From assembly GCA_004292745.1 (NCBI GenBank), contig RDXH01000144.1, forward strand, positions 1 through 32,469: DNA of 32,469 nt. Direction: 5' to 3'. The notes below the pieces were generated by a model. It ran no database searches and was not told where the DNA came from. It saw only the letters and a list, made by a program, of their open reading frames with translations. This document shows positions 7,887 to 16,603 of this stretch, piece after piece. Origin of the DNA: Oscillatoriales cyanobacterium (lineage in GTDB: Bacteria > Cyanobacteriota > Cyanobacteriia > Cyanobacteriales > Microcoleaceae). Made by a program: the position numbers and the translations under genes. Position 1 is the first letter of the stretch. Every line of letters starts with the position of its first letter.

Positions 7887-9929
7887 ATGAGTACAGAAAT
7901 CACCAATCAAATTGCTAATATACTGCAAAAGCGTAAAGCAACTGCTGATGAACCCAAGCGAAGACAAATAGATTTTTCCAAACTGCTCGCTCTAATTGTA
8001 CAAGAACAGGAAGTGTGGGAAAACCTCTGGAAACGCTTTAACCGCGACACGGTTAATATTGGAGTTGCTGGACTAGCACGCCAAGGCAAAAGTACCTTTT
8101 TGCAAAAAGTAGCTGGACTGTCTGATGCCGAGATTCCGAGTAGCGACAGAATGCCTTGCACCAGCGTGCAAAGTAATATCTATCATTCTAAACAGGACAC
8201 TTACGGACTGGTTCATTTTCATTCACAAACTTCTTTTCTAGAACAGGTAATTCTACCTTATTATCAGGAATTAGGTTTTTCCCCACCCAGAAATCTGGCA
8301 GAGTTTCGCAATAAACCATTCCCATCAGCACCAACAAATCCCCGTCAACCAGCCAAAGCTGATTCAGTTTACAGGCACTTACACGATGAATATTATGACC
8401 ACTTTGATGGATATGCTAGACTGTTACAACCACAACAAAGAGCGGAAATAATTACCAAGCAGCAAATCAAAGAATATGTTTCTCAAGAGTACGATGCTGA
8501 GGGTAATCCTCTCTTATTCAGCCATTTAGCAGTGCAAAAAGTCGATATTTTCTGTTGCTTTCCCAAAACGGATGTAGAAAAAGTTGCCTTGGTTGATATG
8601 CCTGGTTTGGGAGATACCAGATTAGGTGACGCAGAGCGGATGATTAAAGCCTTGGGACAAGATGTTGATTTTATTTTGTTTGTGCGTAGACCCCCAGCAC
8701 AAGGAGGTTTTTGGGGACAACCCGATGTTGATTTGTACGACGGAGCTTATCAAGCTTTGAAAGATAAGCTTCCCCTGGAAGAATGGTCGTTTATGGTTCT
8801 AAATTATGACGGTCAAAATGGGAATGGTTGTCAAGATTTGGAAAACACTAGGGTGAATAAAGGCATTCATGTAAAAAAATGCCTGAAAGCTGATTGTAAT
8901 AACCCGGAAGCTGCTAACAATGTTCTTGGAGAAGTTCTCTTCTACTTGGCAAATAATATTGTCCGCTTAGATAAACAATATATGTCTGCCTGTCAAAGTA
9001 GCCTGAATGCTCTGCAAATCGAGGTGAAAGCTGAACTGGAAAAAGCACGTAAAGCTCTTGAACAGTATGGAGATAGCTATGCCGAATATGTAAAGTTACG
9101 CGACCAGTTTGTAGAAGGTCTTTATGACAGTATTGAGGGACTGCGACATCAGTTAAGACAAGAGCCTAAGCAACCCGATCCAGATTTTAAGGCTCAGGTA
9201 GATGCTGCCCTTGAAAAATGCAACCAAGAACCGGGAATTCCGAAATTGGAGCAAATTCAAAGTCAAATTAACCGCAAGGGTTTTGATGGGGCTTACTTCT
9301 GGAGTATCCAGCAGATGCGAAGCAATTTGTTGAAGCATTTTCACCCACTTGAAGTTGGACTCAAGGAATCCCTCGACAAGAAAAAGTATGAGATTGCAGA
9401 AATACTTATTAAACTAGGTCTTGGAGGTATGACAGAAAAACGAGGAACCGAATTTTTGGAAGCTTTGGCACAAAAATTGCCTGCTAAGTCGAATAGTTTA
9501 AAGCTGGGATTTCAATTTCTTGCTACGTTTGAATTCCTGTATAAAGGGTTTATTCAGTCAATCGTTTGGCGAAAGATTAGTAAAAGTTTTCCCTCTGATA
9601 CAAATATACCGCTACCAACGCCAGATGATATCAATGGAATCTTAACTCATCTTCAGGATCATCATCAGGAAGCTGTTAATAACTGTCAAAAAGCTTTAGA
9701 TGGTTTGGCATTGTTAATAGCGGAGGTAGGACATTCGATGGTTGAAGAGTTTGCGGATCACATCACAAGGGGTGAGGGAGTGGAACAAGAGTGGGACATT
9801 TTTCTCGGCAAATTCCGCACGCAAGTTTGGATTGAACTTCAGGAGTTAGAAGGACGCAAGCAAGTCGAACAAGAGTGGATGACTGTCGTGGATGAGGCCG
9901 TATCCATCAATCAACAACTCGGAAGCTGA
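7887..9929 (+). CDS. Dynamin-like large GTPase
   Basis: A 680-residue protein with a dynamin-type GTPase domain. The P-loop GLARQGKST starts at G62 with K68 as the phosphate-binding lysine. A threonine in PCTSV (about residue 93) fits the G2 position, and DMPGLGDT starting at D237 is the G3 switch. The G4 region reads NYDG where N/TKxD is usual. The rest is largely helical, with long predicted stalk or coiled-coil segments from about residue 370 and a short hydrophobic helical stretch near residues 535-560 that could contact membrane. Bacterial relatives remodel or guard membranes. The start is fixed by TAGGAGAC upstream, because the nearby ATG at 7879 runs straight into a stop. It is preceded by motif copy 2. 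Membrane action is inferred. Confidence 0.8.
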   Translation: MSTEITNQIANILQKRKATADEPKRRQIDFSKLLALIVQEQEVWENLWKRFNRDTVNIGVAGLARQGKSTFLQKVAGLSDAEIPSSDRMPCTSVQSNIYHSKQDTYGLVHFHSQTSFLEQVILPYYQELGFSPPRNLAEFRNKPFPSAPTNPRQPAKADSVYRHLHDEYYDHFDGYARLLQPQQRAEIITKQQIKEYVSQEYDAEGNPLLFSHLAVQKVDIFCCFPKTDVEKVALVDMPGLGDTRLGDAERMIKALGQDVDFILFVRRPPAQGGFWGQPDVDLYDGAYQALKDKLPLEEWSFMVLNYDGQNGNGCQDLENTRVNKGIHVKKCLKADCNNPEAANNVLGEVLFYLANNIVRLDKQYMSACQSSLNALQIEVKAELEKARKALEQYGDSYAEYVKLRDQFVEGLYDSIEGLRHQLRQEPKQPDPDFKAQVDAALEKCNQEPGIPKLEQIQSQINRKGFDGAYFWSIQQMRSNLLKHFHPLEVGLKESLDKKKYEIAEILIKLGLGGMTEKRGTEFLEALAQKLPAKSNSLKLGFQFLATFEFLYKGFIQSIVWRKISKSFPSDTNIPLPTPDDINGILTHLQDHHQEAVNNCQKALDGLALLIAEVGHSMVEEFADHITRGEGVEQEWDIFLGKFRTQVWIELQELEGRKQVEQEWMTVVDEAVSINQQLGS

Positions 9930-9940
9930 AGACTCAAATC

Positions 9941-9989
9941 AGTCCTGGATGCACGAGAGGTCAAAAACCCGGTTTCTGCGTTCAGGACT
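9941..9989. repeat. Short MITE-like repeat with AAACCCGGTTTC core
   Basis: AGTCCTG and CAGGACT form short terminal inverted repeats around AAAAACCCGGTTTCTGCG. It is a reduced version of the element at 6026-6129 and lies directly after the GTPase gene. Confidence 0.65.
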
Positions 9990-10010
9990 ATTTCATTTAC
10001 ATTCTGCAAC

Positions 10011-10046
10011 TTCGCTGACAATAAAAGTTACACTCTTGTCAGCGAA
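10011..10046 (+). terminator. 11-bp stem hairpin between GTPase and CHAT genes
   Basis: TTCGCTGACAA and TTGTCAGCGAA pair perfectly around a 14-nt loop and are followed by TTTATTG. It may end the GTPase transcript or attenuate read-through into the CHAT gene. Confidence 0.5.
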
Positions 10047-10118
10047 TTTATTGTATGCTATTTTCATAATCAAACGCAAGTTTAGAAATCTTCACCTACA
10101 CAGCCCTCCAATACTATC

Positions 10119-11189
10119 ATGGGCAAATTAGTCATCCTCAAACTAGGGGGAGGTAACTTTGAACAAGGGTTCCCCGTCACTCTGCAAATTGGAGAAGAAG
10201 GTTCGCGCCCGGACGCTGAACTGACTGGCCAATTACCTCCCGCCCCCCAACTCCCGGAATGTTACAGGGAATGGCGATCGACTTATCGCAATTTAGGGCT
10301 TTCCGTCCGACTTGAGAAACCAAAGAAACAAACCACTCAAGTTTCTGTTACTCAACCTTGTACCGATGCTGCTAAACTTTTAAAAGAGGGCCTTAATGAC
10401 TGGCTCAATTCTGAAGATTTTCGACCCGTAAAAGAAGGGTTACTTAAAAAATTACAGCCATCGGAAGTCGTTCGATTAATTATTCAAACCGAAGACTTTC
10501 AACATCAGCAACTTCCTTGGCATCTTTGGGAAATCTTGCTTGAAGATTATACCAAAGCTGAAGTGGCTTTGAGCGCTCCTCAATACGATCGCGTCACGGT
10601 TCATGAAACTCCTAGAAAAACGGTCAAAATTTTAGCAATTTTAGGTAATAGTGAGGGGATTGATGTTCAGGCAGATCGGGCAATGCTCGAACAGTTACCG
10701 GGCGCAGAAATTACTTTTATTGTAGAACCAGATCGGCAAGAATTAACGGATGCTTTGTGGGAGCAAGGATGGGATATTCTTTGTTTTTCCGGTCACAGTT
10801 CCACTGAGGGTCAAACTGGACGAATTTATATCAATAAAACTGATAGTTTGACAGTTGGCGAGTTAAAAAATGCTCTCAGAAAAGCGATCGAACGGGGACT
10901 GTGTTTGGCAATTTTCAATTCTTGCGATGGCTTGGGATTAGCTCGCGATTTGGCAGATTTGCACATTCCCCAAGTGATTGTCATGCGGGAACCCGTGCCG
11001 GATTTGGTGGCGCAAGAATTTTTGAAATATTTCCTGAAAGCCTTTGCGCGAGGGGAATCTTTGTATTTATCAGTGCGGGAAGCGCGGGAAAGATTGCAAG
11101 CAATAGAAGATAAGTTTCCCTGTGCAACTTGGCTACCTGTTATCTGTCAAAATCCGGCAGAAATGCCTCCGACTTGGGGCGATACATAG
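10119..11189 (+). CDS. CHAT-domain protease, cut off from its NTPase partner
   Basis: A 356-residue protein whose C-terminal half is a CHAT (caspase-like) peptidase domain. FSGHSST supplies the predicted catalytic His226 and FNSCDGLG the predicted Cys269, after the characteristic strand pattern KILAILGN and DILCFSG. The N-terminal part (LPWHLWEIL) matches the helical region usual before CHAT domains in cyanobacteria. The frame stops at PPTWGDT, 22 nt before the Walker A codons of the following STAND NTPase, which lies in another frame. In cyanobacteria these two domains commonly form one polypeptide, so the gene is probably the 5' half of a disrupted fusion. The protease itself looks intact and could be expressed alone. 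CHAT enzymes act in proteolytic death or defence pathways; the target here is unknown. Confidence 0.85.
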   Translation: MGKLVILKLGGGNFEQGFPVTLQIGEEGSRPDAELTGQLPPAPQLPECYREWRSTYRNLGLSVRLEKPKKQTTQVSVTQPCTDAAKLLKEGLNDWLNSEDFRPVKEGLLKKLQPSEVVRLIIQTEDFQHQQLPWHLWEILLEDYTKAEVALSAPQYDRVTVHETPRKTVKILAILGNSEGIDVQADRAMLEQLPGAEITFIVEPDRQELTDALWEQGWDILCFSGHSSTEGQTGRIYINKTDSLTVGELKNALRKAIERGLCLAIFNSCDGLGLARDLADLHIPQVIVMREPVPDLVAQEFLKYFLKAFARGESLYLSVREARERLQAIEDKFPCATWLPVICQNPAEMPPTWGDT

Positions 11190-13581
11190 GAAGCAATTGG
11201 TAGCGGTGATTGGTGCTTCGGGAAGTGGGAAATCTTCGGTGGTTTTTGCCGGTTTAATCCCTAAATTGAGATCCAGTAGAACAGGCATCTTGCCTGTTTC
11301 TGTCATTGAGAAAGAAAATTGGCTAATTATCTCGCACCGCCCCGGCGATCGCCCTTTTTTCTCCCTCGCAACCGCCCTGATACCGCAACTGGAACCTCAC
11401 CTAAGCGAAACTGACCAATTAGTAGAGAGTAATAAGCTGGCTGCGGCTTTGGATTCGCAAGATTTGCGGCTGTCGGATGTGATAGATCGCATCTTGCGGA
11501 AACATTCTAATCAAACTCGGTTACTATTGGCGATCGACCAATTTGAAGAACTTTATACCCTTTGCCACAATCATCGAGAATCCCAGCGCTGGTTAGATAG
11601 TTTATTAACAGCAATTCAAGGAATTCCGCAACTAACGATTGTGTTAACTTTACGGGCTGATTTTTTAGGGCAAGCTTTATCCTATCGCCCTTTTGCTGAT
11701 GCTTTGCAGGATGCGGATGTGAAACTTGGCCCGATGAATCGTGAGGAATTAAATAGGGCGATCGCGCAACCTGCTCAAAAAGTTGGGATGCTAATTGAGG
11801 AGGGTTTAACTGAGCGTATTTTAGATGCGGTGGAGGGGGAACCGGGAAATTTGCCGCTGTTGGAATTTGCGTTGACTTTGTTATGGGAAAAACCGAGAAA
11901 TGGCCGTCTCAATCACGCAGCTTATAAGGAAATTGGCGGGGTAGAATCAGCTTTGGCGCTGCACGCTCAAGATGTGTACGATAAGCTTAATCCTACGGAA
12001 AAACGGGTGGCCAAGCGGATTTTTCTGGAATTAACTCAGTTGGGCGCGGGTACGGAAGATACTCGCCGACAGGTACTTAAAAAAGATTTACTTGGGGGTT
12101 CAGAAATCGGGTTTTTTGATGAAAATACCTCTGAAATTTGTAGGGGCAATCCCCCTGTGGTTGCCCCCACCGCCGATGGGGTAAGCACGGGGGCATTACC
12201 CCTACAGGCACATACTTTAACTGGGTTTGTTGACGAAAATACCTCTGAAATCTGTAGGGGCAATCCCCCTGTGGTTGCCCCCACAGTAGACGGGGTAAGC
12301 ACGGGGGCATTACCCCTACAGGCACATACTTTTATTCCGCAACGTGCAGATGCGGTTAAAAACCCGGTTTCTTGCGTGGAATCGGTGATTCAGCAATTAG
12401 CGGCGGCTAAATTAATAGTAACGAGCGAGTTAGTGCAGGGTTTGACTCCAACGGCGACGGTGGATGTTGTCCATGAGGCTTTAATTCGCCATTGGCCGCT
12501 GTTGCGGCGGTGGGTGGAGGAAAATCGAGAAAAGTTGCTGCGTCAGCGGGCGATTGAGGCGGCGGCGAAGGAGTGGCAAGGGCAGGGTGAGCCGGAAGAG
12601 TTGGCTTACCTGTTGCAAGGGCCAAAGTTAGCGGAGGCGGAGAGTTTTTTGGGCTCTATAAATGAGGGGGTTTTGCTGTCGAATTTGGCGAGGGATTATA
12701 TTATTGTCAGTCAAGCGGCGCGCGATCGCATTTTCAAGCAAGAGGAAGAGAGGCGACAGCGGGAATTGCAACAGGAAAGGCGGGCGAGAATTGCGGCTCA
12801 AAGGATGACTGGGGCGGCCATTTCTTCTCTGCTGGTAATTGTGGTTTCTGGGGGTTTTGCTTGGTGGCAAAGGCAACAATCTCTGCGTATTATTCAAGAT
12901 GTTTCTGCGGGGATTGATGTGGGTACGCCGCAACTTCTTTCTATTTTGCCGGATTTTTTAAGCATTGCTGATGGGCATAGAAATGGGGGGGATGTGGAGC
13001 GGGCGCTTTCCTATTATCGTAAAATTTTAACTGAGGCGGATAAGTTGCTTAAGCCTTCACCGAATCAGCAGGTGAAGTTACAGCCGCAGGAGCAAAAGAA
13101 GTTGCAAGATGTTTCCTTGAAAGCTGAAAAGTCGCTGGTGGAAACGATTGAAAAATATCGGTTGCCACAGTTGGAAGAACAGTTGAAAAAGGGTCAAATT
13201 GGAAAATTGCTGGAGAACACTTCTTTACTAAGTTATGAAAAGCAATATACAGAAGGAGCGCTTCGCACTACTTACGCAATTCTCATGCGAGAATTGGGAG
13301 CGAAGGCAGATTTGAATGACGATGGGGAATTGAAAACCCATGAAGAGGCAAATTATCTCCCCTGCGAGACTTTAAAGGCGATCGATGCCTTGTGGCGGAA
13401 GTACACTCAGAATTACTGTGGCTGGTACGATAAAAAATCGGCTTATAACGCTTCTCAGTGTAAAAAGCTAGATGGGCTAACTCTCACCAGTAAGATATTA
13501 ATTATCCCGCCTTATGATGCGGCAATTAATCGTCTTAATAGCTGTAAAGTTGTTAATTCGCCTGCTAATCCCAATTCTTAA
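11122..13581 (+). CDS. STAND-type NTPase lacking its normal N-terminus
   Basis: The Walker A motif GASGSGKSS begins at residue 31 and the Walker B DQFEELY at D139, followed by TLRADFLGQAL, the usual order for STAND NTPases fused to CHAT or WD40 domains. Family members have a segment before Walker A of the FFGRE...LV..V type; here only HRKQLVAV remains. The ATG at 11122 lies inside the CHAT gene in another frame and is probably not a true start. A membrane segment (ISSLLVIVVSGGFAWW) lies near residue 575, followed by a helical region. Residues 730-741 (DLNDDGELKTHE) match a canonical EF-hand calcium loop. Repeat-derived peptides occur near residue 54 (TGILPV), at 330-405 (two 38-residue copies) and near 414 (KNPVSC). 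Together with the CHAT gene it probably formed a sensor-protease; whether it still functions is doubtful. Confidence 0.75.
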   Translation: MQLGYLLSVKIRQKCLRLGAIHRKQLVAVIGASGSGKSSVVFAGLIPKLRSSRTGILPVSVIEKENWLIISHRPGDRPFFSLATALIPQLEPHLSETDQLVESNKLAAALDSQDLRLSDVIDRILRKHSNQTRLLLAIDQFEELYTLCHNHRESQRWLDSLLTAIQGIPQLTIVLTLRADFLGQALSYRPFADALQDADVKLGPMNREELNRAIAQPAQKVGMLIEEGLTERILDAVEGEPGNLPLLEFALTLLWEKPRNGRLNHAAYKEIGGVESALALHAQDVYDKLNPTEKRVAKRIFLELTQLGAGTEDTRRQVLKKDLLGGSEIGFFDENTSEICRGNPPVVAPTADGVSTGALPLQAHTLTGFVDENTSEICRGNPPVVAPTVDGVSTGALPLQAHTFIPQRADAVKNPVSCVESVIQQLAAAKLIVTSELVQGLTPTATVDVVHEALIRHWPLLRRWVEENREKLLRQRAIEAAAKEWQGQGEPEELAYLLQGPKLAEAESFLGSINEGVLLSNLARDYIIVSQAARDRIFKQEEERRQRELQQERRARIAAQRMTGAAISSLLVIVVSGGFAWWQRQQSLRIIQDVSAGIDVGTPQLLSILPDFLSIADGHRNGGDVERALSYYRKILTEADKLLKPSPNQQVKLQPQEQKKLQDVSLKAEKSLVETIEKYRLPQLEEQLKKGQIGKLLENTSLLSYEKQYTEGALRTTYAILMRELGAKADLNDDGELKTHEEANYLPCETLKAIDALWRKYTQNYCGWYDKKSAYNASQCKKLDGLTLTSKILIIPPYDAAINRLNSCKVVNSPANPNS
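11279..11300. repeat. GAACAGGCA...TGCCTGTT palindromic repeat inside a gene
   Basis: A palindrome of the type found between genes at 18101-18122 (GAACAGGCAGGATGCCTGTT) is present in frame in the STAND NTPase gene, encoding TGILPV. Confidence 0.7.
12109..12336. repeat. 114-bp tandem duplication inside the STAND NTPase gene
   Basis: Two copies start at 12109 and 12223, exactly 114 bp apart, so the reading frame is kept and a 38-residue unit (FDENTSEICRGNPPVVAPT, then GALPLQAHT) is repeated. The core, GTAGGGGCAATCCCCC to GGGGGCATTACCCCTACA, is itself palindromic and resembles intergenic GTAGGGGC repeats elsewhere in the window (for example 4092 and 17478). The copies differ at only a few bases. 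Confidence 0.85.
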
Positions 13582-13612
13582 ATTCGTTAATCTAATCTCA
13601 ACTAAAAAACTT

Positions 13613-14218
13613 ATGCCCTACAGTCAATTCACGAACATTACTAAAGTTAAAGAAGCCTTCAATTTAACCACAGTAGAAGGAATCAGATTTCTGCCTGAAA
13701 TCGAACCCATCCAGCCTAGTATAGTCTTAAAAACCCTATTAGAAACTAACATCCCTTGGGCGATCGCGACTAGCACTGAAAAATCTCGATCAGAAGCTAT
13801 TATCAACCCGGTATTGCTAGAGGTTCGCCGCATTTTTAATCAACAAATCGGCGTGTTTTCGGGAGAGGAATTTAACGTTGATTCAACAGTTGGACTGAAT
13901 GGTGTTTGCGATTTTTTGATTAGCCGTTCTCCCGAACAGCTAGATATTGAAGCGCCAGCAGTTATTGTGGTAGAAGCTAAAAAAGAAGATTTGAAAGTTG
14001 GTTTAGGTCAATGTATTGCTGAGATGGTGGCGGCGCAAAAGTTCAATGAAAATAAGGGACGATCTATTAAAGTTATCTACGGTATCGTGTCCAGTGGTAC
14101 ACAATGGCGGTTTATCAAACTGGAGGGGACTACAGTGACAATTGATTTTACTGATTATTCACTACCGCCAGTAGAGCAAATTTTGGGATTTTTGGTTTGG
14201 ATGGTAAGGGAATGGTAA
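13613..14218 (+). CDS. PD-(D/E)XK nuclease-like protein
   Basis: A 201-residue cytosolic protein starting MPYSQFTNITKVKEAF. The arrangement GVCDFLI (D100), IVVEAKK (E121, K123) and GLGQCIAEM (Q133) fits a PD-(D/E)XK nuclease core with the trailing glutamine. The type resembles cyanobacterial restriction-endonuclease-like proteins of unknown target. A further upstream start at 13514 would overlap the STAND gene and reads through sequence unlike the family, so I prefer 13613, 31 nt after the STAND stop. This spacing suggests it is co-transcribed with the CHAT/STAND pair. A fragment of a paralogue survives at 17283-17352. Nuclease activity is inferred from motifs only. Confidence 0.7.
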   Translation: MPYSQFTNITKVKEAFNLTTVEGIRFLPEIEPIQPSIVLKTLLETNIPWAIATSTEKSRSEAIINPVLLEVRRIFNQQIGVFSGEEFNVDSTVGLNGVCDFLISRSPEQLDIEAPAVIVVEAKKEDLKVGLGQCIAEMVAAQKFNENKGRSIKVIYGIVSSGTQWRFIKLEGTTVTIDFTDYSLPPVEQILGFLVWMVREW

Positions 14219-14262
14219 CAAGTCTTAGAATTGTCTAATCACTTAACTTAAGGAACACAATT

Positions 14263-15930
14263 ATGAACAGATGGAAATTCCGCCGAAATACTAGCCGCTT
14301 GATTCTAGTTTTAGCCAGCTTGGTCACGTTAATTGTGATTGTAATGACAGGAGTAAGCGGTTATGCGATTGACCCAGATGGTGCTTACATAGGCGAAATT
14401 AAAGGAACAGGATTAGTCATCGGTGTTGGCAAAAGTGGCGATCGCAAACCTGCAAGTAAAAAAGACGAATTGCGACCGAATACAATTTTATATGTTCCGG
14501 GTAATAGGTCATGGGCTAACCTCGGTTTCTTCGAGGATTCGCCTAAAGATAGTACAGGATTATTAGTACAAGCAGGCCCTTCTGAAATGATTTCTGAGTG
14601 GAGTTTTCCTTGTAGCGCCAAAGGTCGATTGACAATTAATTGGAAAAAGGGTCAAAAGAGAGGATGTGAAGAAGGAGTTAAATTGCAAAGTAGTAGTAAG
14701 AAAAGTGGGTTGCCGAATAATAACGTTCAAGCTTCTCGAAGACTGTTAGCTCAAGCTGAAGATGAGGTGACGGTTGTACCAACTCCGGGACAAAGTATCA
14801 TTCAAACTGCTGATAGTGCTGCTGGCATCAGTGTTAATGTATTAGTAGGAGATGTGCGGGTTAAATCAGCAAAAAATCCTGGCGGTAGGCTGGTTAAAGC
14901 TGGGGAAAGGTATAATTATCCTCAAGATACGATTACACCGTTCGATCCGAATCCGATTTTGAATTCTCCTGAGATGCAGGATTTTGTGAATCCTAATAAT
15001 TGGTCGTCGCCTGATATTCCTCAAAGAATTGCTGATGGTTTTTCTGAACAGTTAGGAGAAATGCGATCGGCTTTGAGTCAGTTACCGCAACGAACAGCAA
15101 GTCAATCTACACAACCTCAACGAACAACAAATCAATCTACACAAAGCAATAACTGGACTTTAGAATTTCCCGTATATCCTGTGTATGAAACTTGTGGGAA
15201 TGCTTCTACAGCAAGTCTCCCACTGGTTTTAACAGGTTCTTCTTTTAGTGGTCAAATGGGTTGGTATTGGGGTGGTCAGCAATATTATTCACCCATCACT
15301 GGCACTATTACTGGGAATAATGTACAGTTAAGCTTCTCATCCCCTGATGCCGTCGTCTATCCTTACATACTAAATGGTTCAATCAATAACAAAGGGGAAT
15401 TTATAGGAACTGCGAGAATAGTAGATGGGCCTTGTGGAGGAAAGTCGGGGCCTTTCACATTGAGACCAGAATCAGTATCATCAAATTCTGGAAATAATAA
15501 CAATTCAAGTCAGCCACCTTTGAAATCTGGAGGAATCCCACCAGTAATAACTAACTTTACTTGCAATGGTAATAATTCCTCCTGCACAGCCGCATGGAAA
15601 GCATCTAACTCTCTTTCAATTAGTTATACAGACGAGGATGGTGATGCTAGTAGTTGGATAGTAAGTGGCTATACAGAAGGTAAATCTACTAACGAAGGAA
15701 AAATTTTGCCTGCCAATGGTCGTAGTGGTTCTATTGACACATCTGTAAGTTGCACATGCGAGGGGAGAGGCTGTTCTTCTACCACGACTTTCCCAATGCG
15801 GGCTGTTGTAATCGATGCTACTGGTTTACAAGGTACTGCTTCGCTGAATCTACAATGCCAACCTTCTGTTATCGATCGCCTTCAAGATATAATTCGCGAT
15901 CGCGTTCCTATTCCTCGTTTGCCGTTTTAG
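14263..15930 (+). CDS. Secreted or membrane-anchored protein with a FecR-like segment
   Basis: A 555-residue protein with a basic N-terminus and hydrophobic segment (RLILVLASLVTLIVIVMTGV, about residues 13-32), so it is probably exported or anchored. Residues 190-225 (VNVLVGDVRVKSAKNPGG, then LVKAGERYNYP) resemble a FecR-like beta domain. A Gln/Ser/Thr-rich linker near 275-300 separates it from a beta-rich C-terminal half with many cysteines (TFTCNG-like NFTCNGNN, then CTCEGRGC), consistent with disulfides outside the cytosol. TAAGGAAC lies just before the start. The gap of 44 nt after the nuclease-like gene suggests one transcript. I do not recognise a named family for the whole protein, and its role in this locus is unknown. 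Confidence 0.65.
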   Translation: MNRWKFRRNTSRLILVLASLVTLIVIVMTGVSGYAIDPDGAYIGEIKGTGLVIGVGKSGDRKPASKKDELRPNTILYVPGNRSWANLGFFEDSPKDSTGLLVQAGPSEMISEWSFPCSAKGRLTINWKKGQKRGCEEGVKLQSSSKKSGLPNNNVQASRRLLAQAEDEVTVVPTPGQSIIQTADSAAGISVNVLVGDVRVKSAKNPGGRLVKAGERYNYPQDTITPFDPNPILNSPEMQDFVNPNNWSSPDIPQRIADGFSEQLGEMRSALSQLPQRTASQSTQPQRTTNQSTQSNNWTLEFPVYPVYETCGNASTASLPLVLTGSSFSGQMGWYWGGQQYYSPITGTITGNNVQLSFSSPDAVVYPYILNGSINNKGEFIGTARIVDGPCGGKSGPFTLRPESVSSNSGNNNNSSQPPLKSGGIPPVITNFTCNGNNSSCTAAWKASNSLSISYTDEDGDASSWIVSGYTEGKSTNEGKILPANGRSGSIDTSVSCTCEGRGCSSTTTFPMRAVVIDATGLQGTASLNLQCQPSVIDRLQDIIRDRVPIPRLPF

Positions 15931-16281
15931 AGGAAAATAATGAGTTTTTCTGACCTTTTACCACAAATCAAAAAAAAAACGACACTTTATTATAGAAACT
16001 ACCCAATCCTGGGCTAGTCTCATCCTTTTTCATTCTGTAGATGAAAGAGATGCAGTGGACTCGGATGTTTGACTTGTGGGAAAAATTCCAGAATAGCGAT
16101 CGAATTTTACAGGTAGGGTGCGATCGAAATCTCCCAGAAACCAATTTGTTTCCCAATAATTCGGTTTCACATAAACAGGCGTAAAGAAACCGGGTTTCTA
16201 TGAACATTAGTTTCCCGATCGCCGATCTCGGTCTATAATGGAATTACTAACGCATCTCAATTCAGCTTGCCAACAAATTCA
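15931..16281. other. Intergenic region with a possible TATAAT promoter
   Basis: No gene seen. It contains an AAAGAAACCGGGTTTCTA palindrome at about 16182-16200 of the same family as 6026-6129. TCTATAATGG (TATAAT at 16234-16239) lies about 43 nt before the next start and is a plausible -10 box, but I see no clear -35 box. The bipartite motif of the other units is absent here. Confidence 0.45.
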
Positions 16282-16590
16282 ATGGAACCTCTACCCAATA
16301 GCTGGGCAGAAATTCAGCCTGATACAATATATCAAACAACTAATGGACTCCTAGTATCTTTTAGTCAAGCTCAAATACAACTCGGAATCAAGTATGACCA
16401 AAACAACAAACATTTGAAAGCCATTCAAAAAGGAATTGTTGCCCCTCGCGGTAATATTGGCCTGGTTCCTTCAGAAATAGAAGACTACGAGCTAAAATCA
16501 AAAGTGCTAGGCAAAGGAGGCGATCGCCGCTTTCACGCAATAATAATAGATAGAGTCTTACATTTTCCCGGTTTTGTAACAGAGCATTAA
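16282..16590 (+). CDS. Small hypothetical protein, first of three
   Basis: About 102 residues from the ATG at 16282 (MEPLPNSWAEIQP); a TTG at 16267 could add five residues. No signal peptide or membrane segment. The C-terminal part (YELKSKVLGKGGDRRFHAII) has the look of short endings found in polymorphic-toxin-type domains, where an ELK...GGDRR pattern precedes final strands, but that is only a resemblance. It lies 13 nt before the next gene, and a BrnA/CopG-like antitoxin gene follows, so the trio could be a toxin-antitoxin-like cassette. I cannot name the family. Confidence 0.6.
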   Translation: MEPLPNSWAEIQPDTIYQTTNGLLVSFSQAQIQLGIKYDQNNKHLKAIQKGIVAPRGNIGLVPSEIEDYELKSKVLGKGGDRRFHAIIIDRVLHFPGFVTEH

Positions 16591-16603
16591 TCAACAACCA
16601 ACC

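Noticed and set aside
12036-12325. Minus-strand open frames with repeated GATTGGLPLQISEV-type text
   Set aside because: They are reverse readings of the 114-bp duplication inside the STAND gene, produced by the palindromic repeat.
13514-13612. Upstream start for the nuclease-like gene
   Set aside because: It would overlap the STAND stop region and adds sequence unlike the rest of the family; the ATG at 13613 gives a normal N-terminus.
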